A stretch of 31,330 bases of DNA, from NCBI GenBank assembly GCA_964361785.1, contig CAYIBX010000013.1, positions 1 to 31,330 of the forward strand. Direction: 5' to 3'. The notes under the pieces were generated by a model. The model had not been told where the DNA came from. It saw only the letters and a list, made by a program, of their open reading frames with translations, and searched no databases. This DNA is from UBA927 sp964361785 (GTDB lineage: Bacteria; Patescibacteriota; Microgenomatia; UBA10105; UBA927). Both the position numbers and the translations under genes were made by a program. Every line of letters begins with the position of its first letter. Position 1 is the stretch's first letter. Shown here one piece after another: positions 1-7,354 of this stretch.

Positions 1-1
1 G

Positions 2-55
2 CGTCATAGCAACATTTTACCGTATTTGGTTAGTGCTAATCTACTCTAGACCCTA
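2..55. repeat. Left copy of a 54-bp inverted repeat shared by both contig ends
   Basis: Bases 2-55 are the exact reverse complement of 31277-31330; the match breaks at the next inner base. Read outward from the contig interior the sequence begins TAGGGTCTAGAGTAGATTAG. Its first three bases supply the stop codon of the GNAT gene at 53-370. A match of 54-55 bases is also a typical assembler k-mer overlap, so the true repeat probably extends beyond the contig. It could be the end of an insertion sequence or another dispersed repeat; no transposase is visible. Confidence 0.85.
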
Positions 56-370
56 AATATATATATTTTTCACTTTCTCTTCATGAGCAATTTTTATCAC
101 GAAATTCAATAATAATGTCCCTACGCCACACCCCTGAACGGCTTTATGAATAAAGAAAAAATGTATTCGCATCCGTTCAATGTCAACATTTATAGAGGCA
201 AACCCCACCATAAGATTATCATCATTATATGCTCCATAAAATCGCTCACCATTACTAAACACTACATTTGCTCGTTGTTTAGTCAGGTAATATGCGTGAA
301 CATACCCATCATTTTTTTGAATATCAATTATTCTTGGAATATCTGCTACTGTAGCTTGAATAATCTTCAT
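53..370 (-). CDS. GNAT-family N-acetyltransferase, C-terminus apparently cut off
   Basis: GNAT enzymes move an acetyl group from acetyl-CoA to an amine. The 105-residue product shows acetyl-CoA-binding motif A (Q79-G-C-G-V-G84 followed by a helix) and the beta strand IDIQKNDGY near residues 16-24. GNAT proteins usually run to about 145-160 residues with a further strand and helix (NxxAxxLYxKxGF-like), and this one stops right after KNIYI. The stop codon is the first triplet of the end repeat, so the gene is probably truncated by an insertion. The start ATG overlaps the stop of the upstream hydrolase by four bases (ATGA), pointing to translational coupling. The substrate cannot be predicted. 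Confidence 0.75.
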   Translation of the reverse strand: MKIIQATVADIPRIIDIQKNDGYVHAYYLTKQRANVVFSNGERFYGAYNDDNLMVGFASINVDIERMRIHFFFIHKAVQGCGVGTLLLNFVIKIAHEEKVKNIYI

Positions 371-1158
371 ACCAACGTGTTTACAAAAAAATCTATAACA
401 GACGAATGAATCTGTTTCATAAGTGATAAATCTGACTTATACTTATGTACTAAAGCATCAACTACTAATAAATGTTTCTGACATTGGAGTGCTTCATACA
501 ATTTTTTTGTTTCCTGCCATGGCACTTCTCTATCCGCCTTTCCTGCTATAACAAGCGCTTGTGCATGTTTTATACGATGTGCCGCTTGAAGCACGTCATG
601 TTTTGATGACTCAGCATCTGTAAAATACGCGTAAGGTATTTTTACTATTTTTCCATCTCTACTGCTGATTTTTTCAAAATATCCGGTTTTCTCCCATTCT
701 TTTTGCAATAATCCATACATTGTTCCAACAAGTGATACGGGTGCAGAAACAACACAAAACGAACGTATATCAAAATGGTCAGCGCAAAATAATACAGCTA
801 ATTTTCCACCTATACTATGGCCATACACACCAATCCGAGTTATATCGACATACGATAATTCGAATATATAGCGAAAAATTGCTTCCGCATCATCTCTGTA
901 ATTGCTAAAACGGTAATCTGACGCAAGCGTTCCATCACTATCCCCAAATCCCGACTGGGTAAATCTAAGCGATGCAATCCCTTTCTCTGCAAGACGTTTG
1001 GCAATATCAACTAATCCAACATCTTCTTTATATCCCGTAAATCCATGAAGAAGGATGACGAGCGGAAGTTTTCCGCGTATCTGAGGCTTATATAGTTCTG
1101 CTGAAAGTCGTAATCCTTTCTGATTTACAACTTTAACGAATTCAGTATCAAATTTCAT
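367..1158 (-). CDS. Alpha/beta hydrolase (serine esterase/peptidase-like)
   Basis: A 263-residue single-domain alpha/beta hydrolase without a signal peptide, so probably cytoplasmic. The oxyanion-hole segment LLHGFTG lies at residues 36-42, the nucleophile elbow GHSIG at 113-117 (Ser115), the likely acid Asp209 in GKADREVPW, and the catalytic His238 in DALVHKY. All triad members are therefore present. Its start overlaps the stop of the upstream hydrolase by four bases (ATGA), and its own stop overlaps the GNAT start in the same way, so the three genes form one translationally coupled operon. Two hydrolases of the same fold in tandem suggest an old duplication, but their sequences are clearly different. 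The substrate is unknown. Confidence 0.85.
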   Translation of the reverse strand: MKFDTEFVKVVNQKGLRLSAELYKPQIRGKLPLVILLHGFTGYKEDVGLVDIAKRLAEKGIASLRFTQSGFGDSDGTLASDYRFSNYRDDAEAIFRYIFELSYVDITRIGVYGHSIGGKLAVLFCADHFDIRSFCVVSAPVSLVGTMYGLLQKEWEKTGYFEKISSRDGKIVKIPYAYFTDAESSKHDVLQAAHRIKHAQALVIAGKADREVPWQETKKLYEALQCQKHLLVVDALVHKYKSDLSLMKQIHSSVIDFFVNTLV

Positions 1159-2024
1159 AACGAAGTAATCCAGTTTATTATTTCCGAAACAACTTCTGAC
1201 TCGTGTCCATTATAACGATGAAGCGCATCAGGAATGATAACGCTTTTATATACAGGTGATATCGTATGGCTATCAAATGCTTCTTGAATTTCCTTGACCG
1301 GTCTGTCAGCAACTTCATCTTTTTGTGAAAGGATTACCAATAGTGGAATCTTAATTTTTGAAAATATCACAAGTTTTGGCTCTTCTTCTCCATAATCAAA
1401 TACGTCCTCAGATGATCGTGGATCAAATAAACTGATAAATCGCTTCGGAGTAATAGGAAAAAAATGATACCCCAACAAAAGGCTATCTCCTTTTCCTTCA
1501 CGAACCAATTTTTTCATAAACGGAAGGTGTTTTTTGGCGTCTGGCGAACTAAGCCGATCGCTTATAGGACCTGATAAAATAACACTAACTACATGAGAAT
1601 TATTTTGCGCAGCAGTATAATAACACGCCTTATTTGCACCTGTGCTATGACCAATAAGGACTATTTCGTCATATCCTTTGGCAACTAAAAAATCTATTCC
1701 CGCGTTTATATCGAATACACTTTCTTCAAATATTTCTGCCCCGGCACCGGCTTGGTAATATGAATAACCATATGGTGAAGTACTGTCTTTTTTTCGAATT
1801 CCGGCAAGCACATCATGCCCTCGGCTGTTAAAATGCGCAAATCCCCAGCCTTTCGTTTCGAACGCTTCAACAAGTAATTTTGTAAGTTTTACTTCATGAT
1901 AAAACGCAGAGCTTAATCCATGCATCCATAAGACTGCACGATGCTTCTTGATTTTTGGCTCTGAATACATTCCTTGAAGCAAAAGACCATCTTTGGTCAC
2001 TATTTCTTCGAGAGAACAGTTCAT
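1155..2024 (-). CDS. Alpha/beta hydrolase
   Basis: A 289-residue alpha/beta hydrolase. From the chosen ATG the motif WMHGLSS lies near residue 33, the nucleophile elbow GHSTG surrounds Ser127, an acid-bearing loop reads LSQKDEVADR, and the His-bearing loop reads PDALHRYNGH. An upstream TTG at 2078 would add 18 residues but overlaps the preceding gene. The ATG at 2024 is preferred because a perfect TATAAT box (2031-2036) lies exactly six bases upstream, fitting leaderless transcription. There is no Shine-Dalgarno sequence. The gene follows a polytopic membrane protein by seven bases and overlaps the next hydrolase by four. It resembles carboxylesterase-like hydrolases; the substrate is unknown. 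Confidence 0.8.
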   Translation of the reverse strand: MNCSLEEIVTKDGLLLQGMYSEPKIKKHRAVLWMHGLSSAFYHEVKLTKLLVEAFETKGWGFAHFNSRGHDVLAGIRKKDSTSPYGYSYYQAGAGAEIFEESVFDINAGIDFLVAKGYDEIVLIGHSTGANKACYYTAAQNNSHVVSVILSGPISDRLSSPDAKKHLPFMKKLVREGKGDSLLLGYHFFPITPKRFISLFDPRSSEDVFDYGEEEPKLVIFSKIKIPLLVILSQKDEVADRPVKEIQEAFDSHTISPVYKSVIIPDALHRYNGHESEVVSEIINWITSL

Positions 2025-2030
2025 ACCATT

Positions 2031-2036
2031 ATTATA
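2031..2036 (-). promoter_or_regulatory. -10 box for a leaderless hydrolase transcript
   Basis: TATAAT on the minus strand, followed by exactly six bases and the ATG at 2024. This spacing places transcription initiation on the start codon. No convincing -35 box is visible. The box overlaps the stop codon of the upstream membrane-protein gene, so the hydrolase may have its own promoter inside the operon. Confidence 0.55.
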
Positions 2037-2676
2037 ACAGCTGCCACTTTTTTGCATTTGGAAACCAATACGACACAAAAAATAGATACGCCAATATATG
2101 AATACTTGTAGTTATTAATACGTGTCCAGACAAAAGTAACGGACCAAATAATACACCCATAGGAACACTTGCTTTTAGCCAAAATATTGCGGCTTTTCTG
2201 TCCGGCATTAAACAAATATGAATAAAATGTGTAAAAACTATAAAACAAAAAAACAATAATAATTTATAGAAACCATAAGATATAAAACTAAGTAACACGA
2301 AAAAAACATAAAGCAGTTGCGCCTGTTGAAAAAGTATCTCAAAATACTTCATGAGCATAACCCTGTACTCAAATCGCACGACGAATCGAAATGGATATTC
2401 CTTTATATATTCCACAGGTTTCTTTCCAAAGCTCCTGACATACCAAGGAATTCCAAGCCAAGCTGCTGTAACCAACAAAAATAAACCAATACTCATTGGT
2501 GTATAAATAAAAACAATTACATCAGTATTTGATAATACCAACAATGCTGACCCAACGATAAATAACCCACTTTGAAATATTACCCGAAACCATGAAATCT
2601 CCAAAAACGTTCTCCTTTTATACGGCAAATACACAAGTGTAATAAGAATTAAAAATAACACAATATTCGATATCAT
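2032..2676 (-). CDS. Polytopic membrane protein of unknown function
   Basis: I do not recognise this 214-residue protein. It is strongly hydrophobic with about six predicted membrane segments: residues 2-18, 33-49, 52-75, 118-137, 139-153 and 172-202. Histidines in the later segments (FTHFIHICL, SIHILAY) recall CPBP/CAAX-type intramembrane proteases, but the EExxxR motif of that family is absent, so that assignment is weak. The gene follows the groEL terminator and precedes the hydrolases by seven bases. A TACAAT box at 2685-2690 lies eight bases before the ATG and there is no Shine-Dalgarno sequence, so the transcript may be leaderless or nearly so. Confidence 0.7.
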   Translation of the reverse strand: MISNIVLFLILITLVYLPYKRRTFLEISWFRVIFQSGLFIVGSALLVLSNTDVIVFIYTPMSIGLFLLVTAAWLGIPWYVRSFGKKPVEYIKEYPFRFVVRFEYRVMLMKYFEILFQQAQLLYVFFVLLSFISYGFYKLLLFFCFIVFTHFIHICLMPDRKAAIFWLKASVPMGVLFGPLLLSGHVLITTSIHILAYLFFVSYWFPNAKKWQLL

Positions 2677-2684
2677 AATATTGT

Positions 2685-2690
2685 ATTGTA
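2685..2690 (-). promoter_or_regulatory. Probable -10 box for the membrane-protein/hydrolase operon
   Basis: TACAAT on the minus strand, eight bases upstream of the ATG at 2676; a second TACAAT lies only three bases upstream. It sits just past the groEL terminator, where a new transcription unit would be expected to begin. No clear -35 box. Confidence 0.4.
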
Positions 2691-2694
2691 TACC

Positions 2695-2720
2695 AAAAGC
2701 CCCTCTTTAGGAGGGGCTTT
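2695..2720 (-). terminator. Rho-independent terminator of groES-groEL
   Basis: A perfect 10-bp stem (AAAGCCCCTC, five-base loop, GAGGGGCTTT) begins 28 bases past the groEL stop codon. On the minus strand the stem is followed by TTTT. The short U-tract and flanking A/T pairs are adequate for intrinsic termination, and the position between groEL and the next transcription unit fits. Confidence 0.8.
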
Positions 2721-2747
2721 ATAAGCGTTATATTTTTTACTTTTACG

Positions 2748-4403
2748 TTAGTAATCCATCCCACCCATTCCCCCCATACCTCCAGGCATTCCTCCACCCT
2801 GTCCGCCAGCTGGCGGATTTTTCTCAGGGATGTCAGTGATAAGCGCCTCAGTCGTCAGTATCATCATGCCGACAGACACTGCGTTCTGCACTGCAGATCG
2901 GGTCACCTTCACGGGATCTATGACTCCTGCCGCGATCATGGAGCCAAACTGCATCGTCATGGCATTAAAGCCAAAGTCAGCACTTCCTTTATTTTCTTCA
3001 ACAGTTTTAAGCACCCATCCAGAATCAGCCCCTGCATTTTCTGCAATCATCCTGATTGGCTCACCCAATGCTTTATAGAGTATCTCCACTCCAGTCTTTT
3101 CATCCGCATTAGTAAGCGTTTCCTTAAGCTTAAGCAATAGTCCTCGAGCTCGAAGTACTGCAACGCCGCCTCCTGGGACTATTCCCTCTTCTAAAGCAGC
3201 TTTCGTCGCGGCAACCGCATCGTTGACTCGTTCTTTTTTGTCTTTCAGTTCAATTTCTGTCGCTGCTCCGACATTTATAACCGCTACGCCACCAGCCAGC
3301 TTTGCAAGTCTTTCCTGAAACTTTTCGCGATCAAAGTCAGACGTGGTGTCATCTATCGCTTTTCTAATTTGAGCAATACGTGCTTTTACTATAGTTCCTG
3401 CTCCCTTGCCGCCAATAATTCGTGTCGCTTCTTTATCAGCCCACACTTTATCAGCCCTTCCACAATCCTCTACAGTGACGTTGTCAAGTTTCCTGCCAGT
3501 ATCCTCAGAGATAACTGTGCCGCCGGTCAAGATTGCAATATCTTCAAGCATTTCTTTACGTCTATCACCAAATCCCGGCGCTTTCACTGCCAAAACGTTT
3601 AGCGTTCCTCGAAGCTTGTTAACAACAAGTGTCGCCAACGCTTCTGCGTCGATATCGTCTGCCACAATCACAAGGTTCTTACTCACCTTCACAAACCCTT
3701 CCAAAAATGGAAGAAGGTCGGCAATAGCTGAAATTTTTTTATCGGTAATTAATATATATGGATCTGAAATTTCTGCTTCCATACGTTCCGCATTGGTCAC
3801 AAAATATGCGGACGCATACCCTTTGTCAAACTCCATGCCTTCTTTGTACTCTATCTCCATCGTAAGACCTTTACCTTCTTCGACAGTTACGACACCATCT
3901 TTACCGACCTTTGTAAGCGCTTCAGCAATAAGTGTCCCAATTTTGTCATCTTGAGCAGAAATAGTAGCAACTTTCGCCACATCCGCATCTTTTACGGTCT
4001 TTGCCATTTTCTTTAATTCAGAAACGACAGACTCGAGCGCCTTTTCCATGCCGGATTTAAGCTGCATGGGATTGGCTCCTGCCGTGACATTTTTAAATCC
4101 GATATTTACTATCGCTTGCGTCAAAAGAGTAGACGTGGTTGTACCGTCTCCAGCGACGTCATTGGTTTTACTCGCTGCTTCTTTCACCAACTGTGCCCCC
4201 ATATTTTCAAATGGGTCAGAAAGTTCAATTTCTTTGGCTACTGTCACACCATCATGAATCACACTTGGAGCTCCCCACTTTTTATCAATAGCTACGTTGC
4301 GGCCTTTTGGCCCCAATGTCGTGACAACAGCTTTTGCTAATATATTGACGCCCCGTATAAGGGCTTGTCTCGCATCTTCAGAAAATTTAAGTTGTTTTGC
4401 CAT
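2748..4403 (-). CDS. groEL: 60-kDa chaperonin GroEL
   Basis: A full-length 551-residue GroEL, the ring-forming ATP-driven chaperonin that refolds proteins in the cytoplasm together with GroES. It shows the N-terminal ATP-pocket motifs (TLGPKGRNV, GDGTTT), the apical and intermediate domains, and the usual Gly/Met-rich tail ending GGMGGMDY. A strong AAGGAGG lies just upstream of the ATG at 4403. The start is 90 bases after the groES stop, so the two genes are co-transcribed under the CIRCE operator at 4835-4861, with a terminator downstream. Oddity: the C-terminal stretch NPPAGGQ is encoded by a perfect 16-bp palindrome (2802-2817), matching the palindromic insertions elsewhere in the window. 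Confidence 0.98.
   Translation of the reverse strand: MAKQLKFSEDARQALIRGVNILAKAVVTTLGPKGRNVAIDKKWGAPSVIHDGVTVAKEIELSDPFENMGAQLVKEAASKTNDVAGDGTTTSTLLTQAIVNIGFKNVTAGANPMQLKSGMEKALESVVSELKKMAKTVKDADVAKVATISAQDDKIGTLIAEALTKVGKDGVVTVEEGKGLTMEIEYKEGMEFDKGYASAYFVTNAERMEAEISDPYILITDKKISAIADLLPFLEGFVKVSKNLVIVADDIDAEALATLVVNKLRGTLNVLAVKAPGFGDRRKEMLEDIAILTGGTVISEDTGRKLDNVTVEDCGRADKVWADKEATRIIGGKGAGTIVKARIAQIRKAIDDTTSDFDREKFQERLAKLAGGVAVINVGAATEIELKDKKERVNDAVAATKAALEEGIVPGGGVAVLRARGLLLKLKETLTNADEKTGVEILYKALGEPIRMIAENAGADSGWVLKTVEENKGSADFGFNAMTMQFGSMIAAGVIDPVKVTRSAVQNAVSVGMMILTTEALITDIPEKNPPAGGQGGGMPGGMGGMGGMDY
2802..2817. repeat. GC-rich 16-bp palindrome inside groEL
   Basis: TCCGCCAGCTGGCGGA is a perfect palindrome that encodes PPAGG in the flexible GroEL tail. 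Other GC-rich palindromes with similar coding outcome lie at 12290-12305, 12516-12529 and 18499-18518. It is classed with them by inference. Confidence 0.6.
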
Positions 4404-4493
4404 ACGTTCCTCCTTAAGGAAATACTAAGCTCTAAATTCGAAATTTTAAAATATTGTTTCGGATTTAGATATTAGAATTTAGTGTTTATATTG
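4404..4493. other. groES-groEL spacer with degenerate AT-rich repeat units
   Basis: The 90-base spacer is very AT-rich and on the minus strand contains related units (CTAAATTC, CTAATATC, CTAAATCC, CGAATTTAG). Next to groEL is the 10-bp palindrome TCCTTAAGGA overlapping the Shine-Dalgarno sequence AAGGAGG, which could partly hide it in a small hairpin. No gene is visible. Confidence 0.45.
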
Positions 4494-4787
4494 TTACTCA
4501 ACAATTGCTAATATATCTTTTTGTTCGACTAACATCCATTCTTTACCCTCTACTTTTATCTCATTGCCTCCCCATTTTTTATACATCACTTTTTGACCAA
4601 CCTTAAGAACCATCACTATTTTATTTCCTTTTTCGTCGAGCCCACCCTCGCCAACTGCCATAACTTCACCCATTTGTGGTTTTTCTTTGGCACTATCTGG
4701 TAATACTAGTCCTGAAGGAAGTCTTGTCTCTGCCTCTAAGGGCTTTATGAGGACATTATCAAATAATGGTTTTATTTTTTGTGCCAT
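4494..4787 (-). CDS. groES: 10-kDa co-chaperonin GroES
   Basis: A 97-residue GroES, the heptameric lid that caps GroEL. Landmarks are KPLFDNVLIKPLEAE at the N-terminus, the mobile-loop region around SGLVLPDSAKEKPQMGEV, and the GQKVMYKKWGGNEIK segment preceding the C-terminal strand. The start ATG has a strong AGGAGGTG Shine-Dalgarno sequence at 4793-4800. It is the first gene of the groES-groEL operon, with a CIRCE element 48 bases upstream. It starts 75 bases after the nucleotidyltransferase-like gene, so a separate promoter is expected. Confidence 0.98.
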   Translation of the reverse strand: MAQKIKPLFDNVLIKPLEAETRLPSGLVLPDSAKEKPQMGEVMAVGEGGLDEKGNKIVMVLKVGQKVMYKKWGGNEIKVEGKEWMLVEQKDILAIVE

Positions 4788-4834
4788 AGTGACACCTCCT
4801 TTTGCAAAATGTTTTTTATACGATCTACCAAAGC

Positions 4835-4861
4835 TTGGCAGTCTATAGAAGTGAGTGCTAT
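4835..4861 (-). promoter_or_regulatory. CIRCE operator (HrcA-binding site) of groES-groEL
   Basis: On the plus strand TTGGCAGTC, nine bases, GAGTGCTAT. The CIRCE consensus is TTAGCACTC-N9-GAGTGCTAA, so the half-sites match 7 of 9 and 8 of 9 with the exact nine-base spacing. HrcA is the known repressor binding CIRCE and is released on heat stress. A possible -10 (TATAAA) lies downstream of the element. The site begins directly after the stop codon of the upstream gene. Confidence 0.85.
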
Positions 4862-4862
4862 T

Positions 4863-5798
4863 CTAACGGTGATAAAAGATCATGTCAAGGGGTATATTAT
4901 ACATCTTTAACCGTTTGTCTAATTTTTCCTTTATCCACACGCGTGCATCGTTTGGATGAAACCGTATCACATCAGACTTGATAACTTCGTTTGTACGACT
5001 ATTTTTCATATACCAAAGCTGGAGTATTCGAGCCAAAGGCTCTAGCGAAGTAAAGAGTAAAGAGTAAAGAGTAAAGAGTGGATGATTGAATTGTTTTTTG
5101 CGCTCTATTTGCTGCTTACTATTTACTGTTTTCTCATTTTGCATCTTCTCTCTCCATGCATTTGGCAAGTAGCTCTCTACCCAACGATTTTTAATCAAAA
5201 ATTTCTTATACGTTCCCGCCTTTTCCCATAAAGGCGTCATTTGTACGACTTCGTGCGCTGAAAATAAATCACGCTCGTCTTTTGGTATCCTCATACTGTC
5301 TGTTGTAGTAAACATATTAAGACAAAATGTATCTTTCACATCTTTAGCCCTTGGCGTTCTTCTCACGCCCATCAAAGAAACAAAAACAGTTACAAGCAAT
5401 CGGGTAATCCACAACGTGCCGTTATCCGTAACACAATACAAATCGATATCATCGTCAATCTTTGCATTTTCCATCGCAAGTCCTCCCGTCACTCCCACGA
5501 GAACCACGGTCGGTATGTGGCTTAATGCTTTCGACACAATAATTGCTTTCCTCCATTTTTCTCTCGCGTACGCTTCTTGCAAACGCCGCTTTTTTATAGT
5601 TGCTTCTTTGCCTGAAAGAAAATAATATTTTTTGCCACGCACTGTTTTCGATTCAATGCCTCGAATTTTTGTTACGATTCGCTTCTCTGATGACAGAGAA
5701 AACAATCGAAATTCAGCTGATGTTAATGGATAGTCAAATATATCGGCATACGCCACTGTGGCATATAATAGACTCTGAGAAGATTTCCTCATGATCAT
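4863..5798 (-). CDS. Nucleotidyltransferase-like protein with N-terminal winged-helix region
   Basis: A 311-residue protein. Residues 10-60 (YADIFDYPLTSAEF onward) resemble a winged-helix domain. Residues 100-124 carry the polymerase-beta-type nucleotidyltransferase signature: GG at 105-106 followed by D117-I-D119. The family transfers nucleotides to varied acceptors; the target here is unknown. Its ATG shares one base with the upstream stop codon (TAATG), indicating coupling to the substrate-binding-protein gene. Residues about 217-251 are encoded by two 28-bp arrays of 7-base repeats (5051-5078 and 5104-5131) and look inserted relative to a normal fold, although the frame stays open. A second in-frame ATG two codons downstream is an equally good start. 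Confidence 0.7.
   Translation of the reverse strand: MIMRKSSQSLLYATVAYADIFDYPLTSAEFRLFSLSSEKRIVTKIRGIESKTVRGKKYYFLSGKEATIKKRRLQEAYAREKWRKAIIVSKALSHIPTVVLVGVTGGLAMENAKIDDDIDLYCVTDNGTLWITRLLVTVFVSLMGVRRTPRAKDVKDTFCLNMFTTTDSMRIPKDERDLFSAHEVVQMTPLWEKAGTYKKFLIKNRWVESYLPNAWREKMQNEKTVNSKQQIERKKQFNHPLFTLYSLLFTSLEPLARILQLWYMKNSRTNEVIKSDVIRFHPNDARVWIKEKLDKRLKMYNIPLDMIFYHR
5051..5078. repeat. Four perfect TAAAGAG heptamers inside a gene
   Basis: TAAAGAG is repeated four times without error on the plus strand, within the coding region of the nucleotidyltransferase-like gene. Because seven is not a multiple of three the repeats read through all frames and give LFTLYSLLFT. Confidence 0.85.
5104..5131. repeat. 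Four degenerate heptamers beside the TAAAGAG array
   Basis: Plus-strand units TCTATTT, GCTGCTT, ACTATTT and ACTGTTT form a second 28-bp array, 25 bases from the first. They encode the polar stretch around KTVNSKQQIE. Confidence 0.55.
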
Positions 5799-7351
5799 TA
5801 TTTGGGTGTAGGGGCAGCTGCTGTAATCAAACCATACGTCGATAACACTTGCCGAAATCCTAAAGATGCAGTTTCTAATACCTTTGATGGGGCGTTGGTT
5901 GCCATACTATTTACTGCGTCTTCAAGATATTTTATGAGCTTATCATTTATCCCATTGTCATATGTTCGTGATGCCAATGGAAACGATCGAGCAAACGTTG
6001 CCTGTTTCACATATGCACCAGTAAATGAATCCTCTGCTATCGTATTGGCTAATTCTATCCTGGAAAAAGGCTCACCAAATAATCGCGTTTTCGATCCTTC
6101 GGTATATAACCGAGTAGCACCCTCAACACTCGTTAAATATTTTACAAACTCCCACGTTTGCATTTGATATTTACTTTTGGATGAGACTCCCTCAACCCAA
6201 TATGACGCCCACGCTACTGAATTTCCAGGTAGCTGAGGAACAGGTACGATTTTGAATCGTAAATTTGGATTTATGGCCTTCACATCATGCGCTCTCCACG
6301 AGGGGGCAAGAATCATAGCGACACGGCCGGCAGCGAAAGCAGAAACAGACATGTCTATCCCATCACTCCATGTATACAAAGGATCATTTGGATCAGAAAA
6401 TTTCTTGTAAAATACGAGCGTCTCTTCCGCTTCTTTGCCTGATAGTTTTGTAAGCGATGCGCCGTTTTGCATAAACATCAATGCTACTATGTCGCTAAAG
6501 TGCTCCACGTTGCTCGCGGTTCCCAAAGCTATAGCAGAAGTCACAAGAGTCGATCCATTTTTTACGGTAAGTTTCGGAACAATATTTATGACATCTGTCC
6601 ATGTCGTCGGCGGTGTGACACCTGCTGTAGCAAACAGGTCTTCATTTATATAAAGCCCCAGACCATCAATCATAAGGGGCAATCCAAAAATAGATTGTCC
6701 CGCTACCAAGTCGCTGGCAAATACAGGGAAAAAGGCAGAGGTAAATTCTGCAGGGGTCATGATGGTTGGTGGTACGAGCGCTAATTGATTACGAAGCATC
6801 GCTACCCATGTATTATGAAATCGAAAACCATCTGGTCCTTCACCACGATTTATAGCTGACTGTAATCTCTCCCTGTACTGCTTTGGGGATTGTTTGATGT
6901 ACTGCACCTTTATCTTTGGATTTTTCGCTTCAAAATCTGCTGTAAGCGCTCGAAACGTCGCATCATTTTCCCATAATCCCCAGTATGTTATGGTTACTTC
7001 TTTCGATTCAGCGGTTTTTGATGCAAATGCTTTAATTATCACAAAGGCGAGTACAAATACAGCAATAATCACACCTACGAAAAAAAGTCGTTTACTATGA
7101 ACGCCACCTTTCAGAGGTGTTGGCGGTGGCATTACTGGAATTTGTATACTTGGGACATATGGGTTTATAGGATCAGATTGCGGTATAGATGGGTCACTCG
7201 GTTGTGCTACTGGCACTACAAACGTTTCTTGCACAAGTGTAGAATCAGCCACAGGTGGAGGAGCAATCTCTACGCCACCTGAAATGGTGTGTTGCGCTGA
7301 TGAAGCATTTGGGTCTTCGGTATCCATAGTTATTTTTGGTACAATCATCAT
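5798..7351 (-). CDS. Membrane-anchored extracellular solute-binding protein (family 1-like)
   Basis: A 517-residue protein with a Pro-rich N-terminal segment (residues 30-80), one membrane helix at 89-110, and an outer domain resembling sugar-type ABC binding proteins (ITYWGLWEN near 121, PDGFRFHNTW, FGLPLMIDGLGLYINEDLF, and the late SYWVEGVSS segment). Such proteins normally carry a signal peptide or lipobox and deliver ligands to an ABC permease. Here the anchor is an internal helix and no permease or ATPase gene is adjacent. The start is uncertain: the first two codons are both ATG, and Met9 (7327) is possible. No Shine-Dalgarno sequence is seen. Only three bases separate it from the divergent VanW gene. 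It is coupled to the following nucleotidyltransferase-like gene by TAATG. Confidence 0.8.
   Translation of the reverse strand: MMIVPKITMDTEDPNASSAQHTISGGVEIAPPPVADSTLVQETFVVPVAQPSDPSIPQSDPINPYVPSIQIPVMPPPTPLKGGVHSKRLFFVGVIIAVFVLAFVIIKAFASKTAESKEVTITYWGLWENDATFRALTADFEAKNPKIKVQYIKQSPKQYRERLQSAINRGEGPDGFRFHNTWVAMLRNQLALVPPTIMTPAEFTSAFFPVFASDLVAGQSIFGLPLMIDGLGLYINEDLFATAGVTPPTTWTDVINIVPKLTVKNGSTLVTSAIALGTASNVEHFSDIVALMFMQNGASLTKLSGKEAEETLVFYKKFSDPNDPLYTWSDGIDMSVSAFAAGRVAMILAPSWRAHDVKAINPNLRFKIVPVPQLPGNSVAWASYWVEGVSSKSKYQMQTWEFVKYLTSVEGATRLYTEGSKTRLFGEPFSRIELANTIAEDSFTGAYVKQATFARSFPLASRTYDNGINDKLIKYLEDAVNSMATNAPSKVLETASLGFRQVLSTYGLITAAAPTPK
7340..7345 (+). promoter_or_regulatory. Extended -10 box of the VanW operon
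   Basis: TACAAT preceded by TGG, which gives an extended -10 motif, nine bases before the ATG at 7355. It lies inside the 5' end of the divergent gene. A minus-strand TATGAT at 7347-7352 sits next to it, so two opposing promoters are packed into about 15 bases. Confidence 0.5.
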
Positions 7352-7354
7352 ATC

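Noticed and set aside
3406..3954. A 182-codon plus-strand open frame
   Set aside because: It is antisense to groEL and has no start signal or recognisable domain.
4835..4861. Relation of the end repeat (TTAGCACTAA) to CIRCE half-sites
   Set aside because: The end repeat shares TTAGCACT with CIRCE but lacks the inverted partner at nine bases, so the similarity is probably chance.
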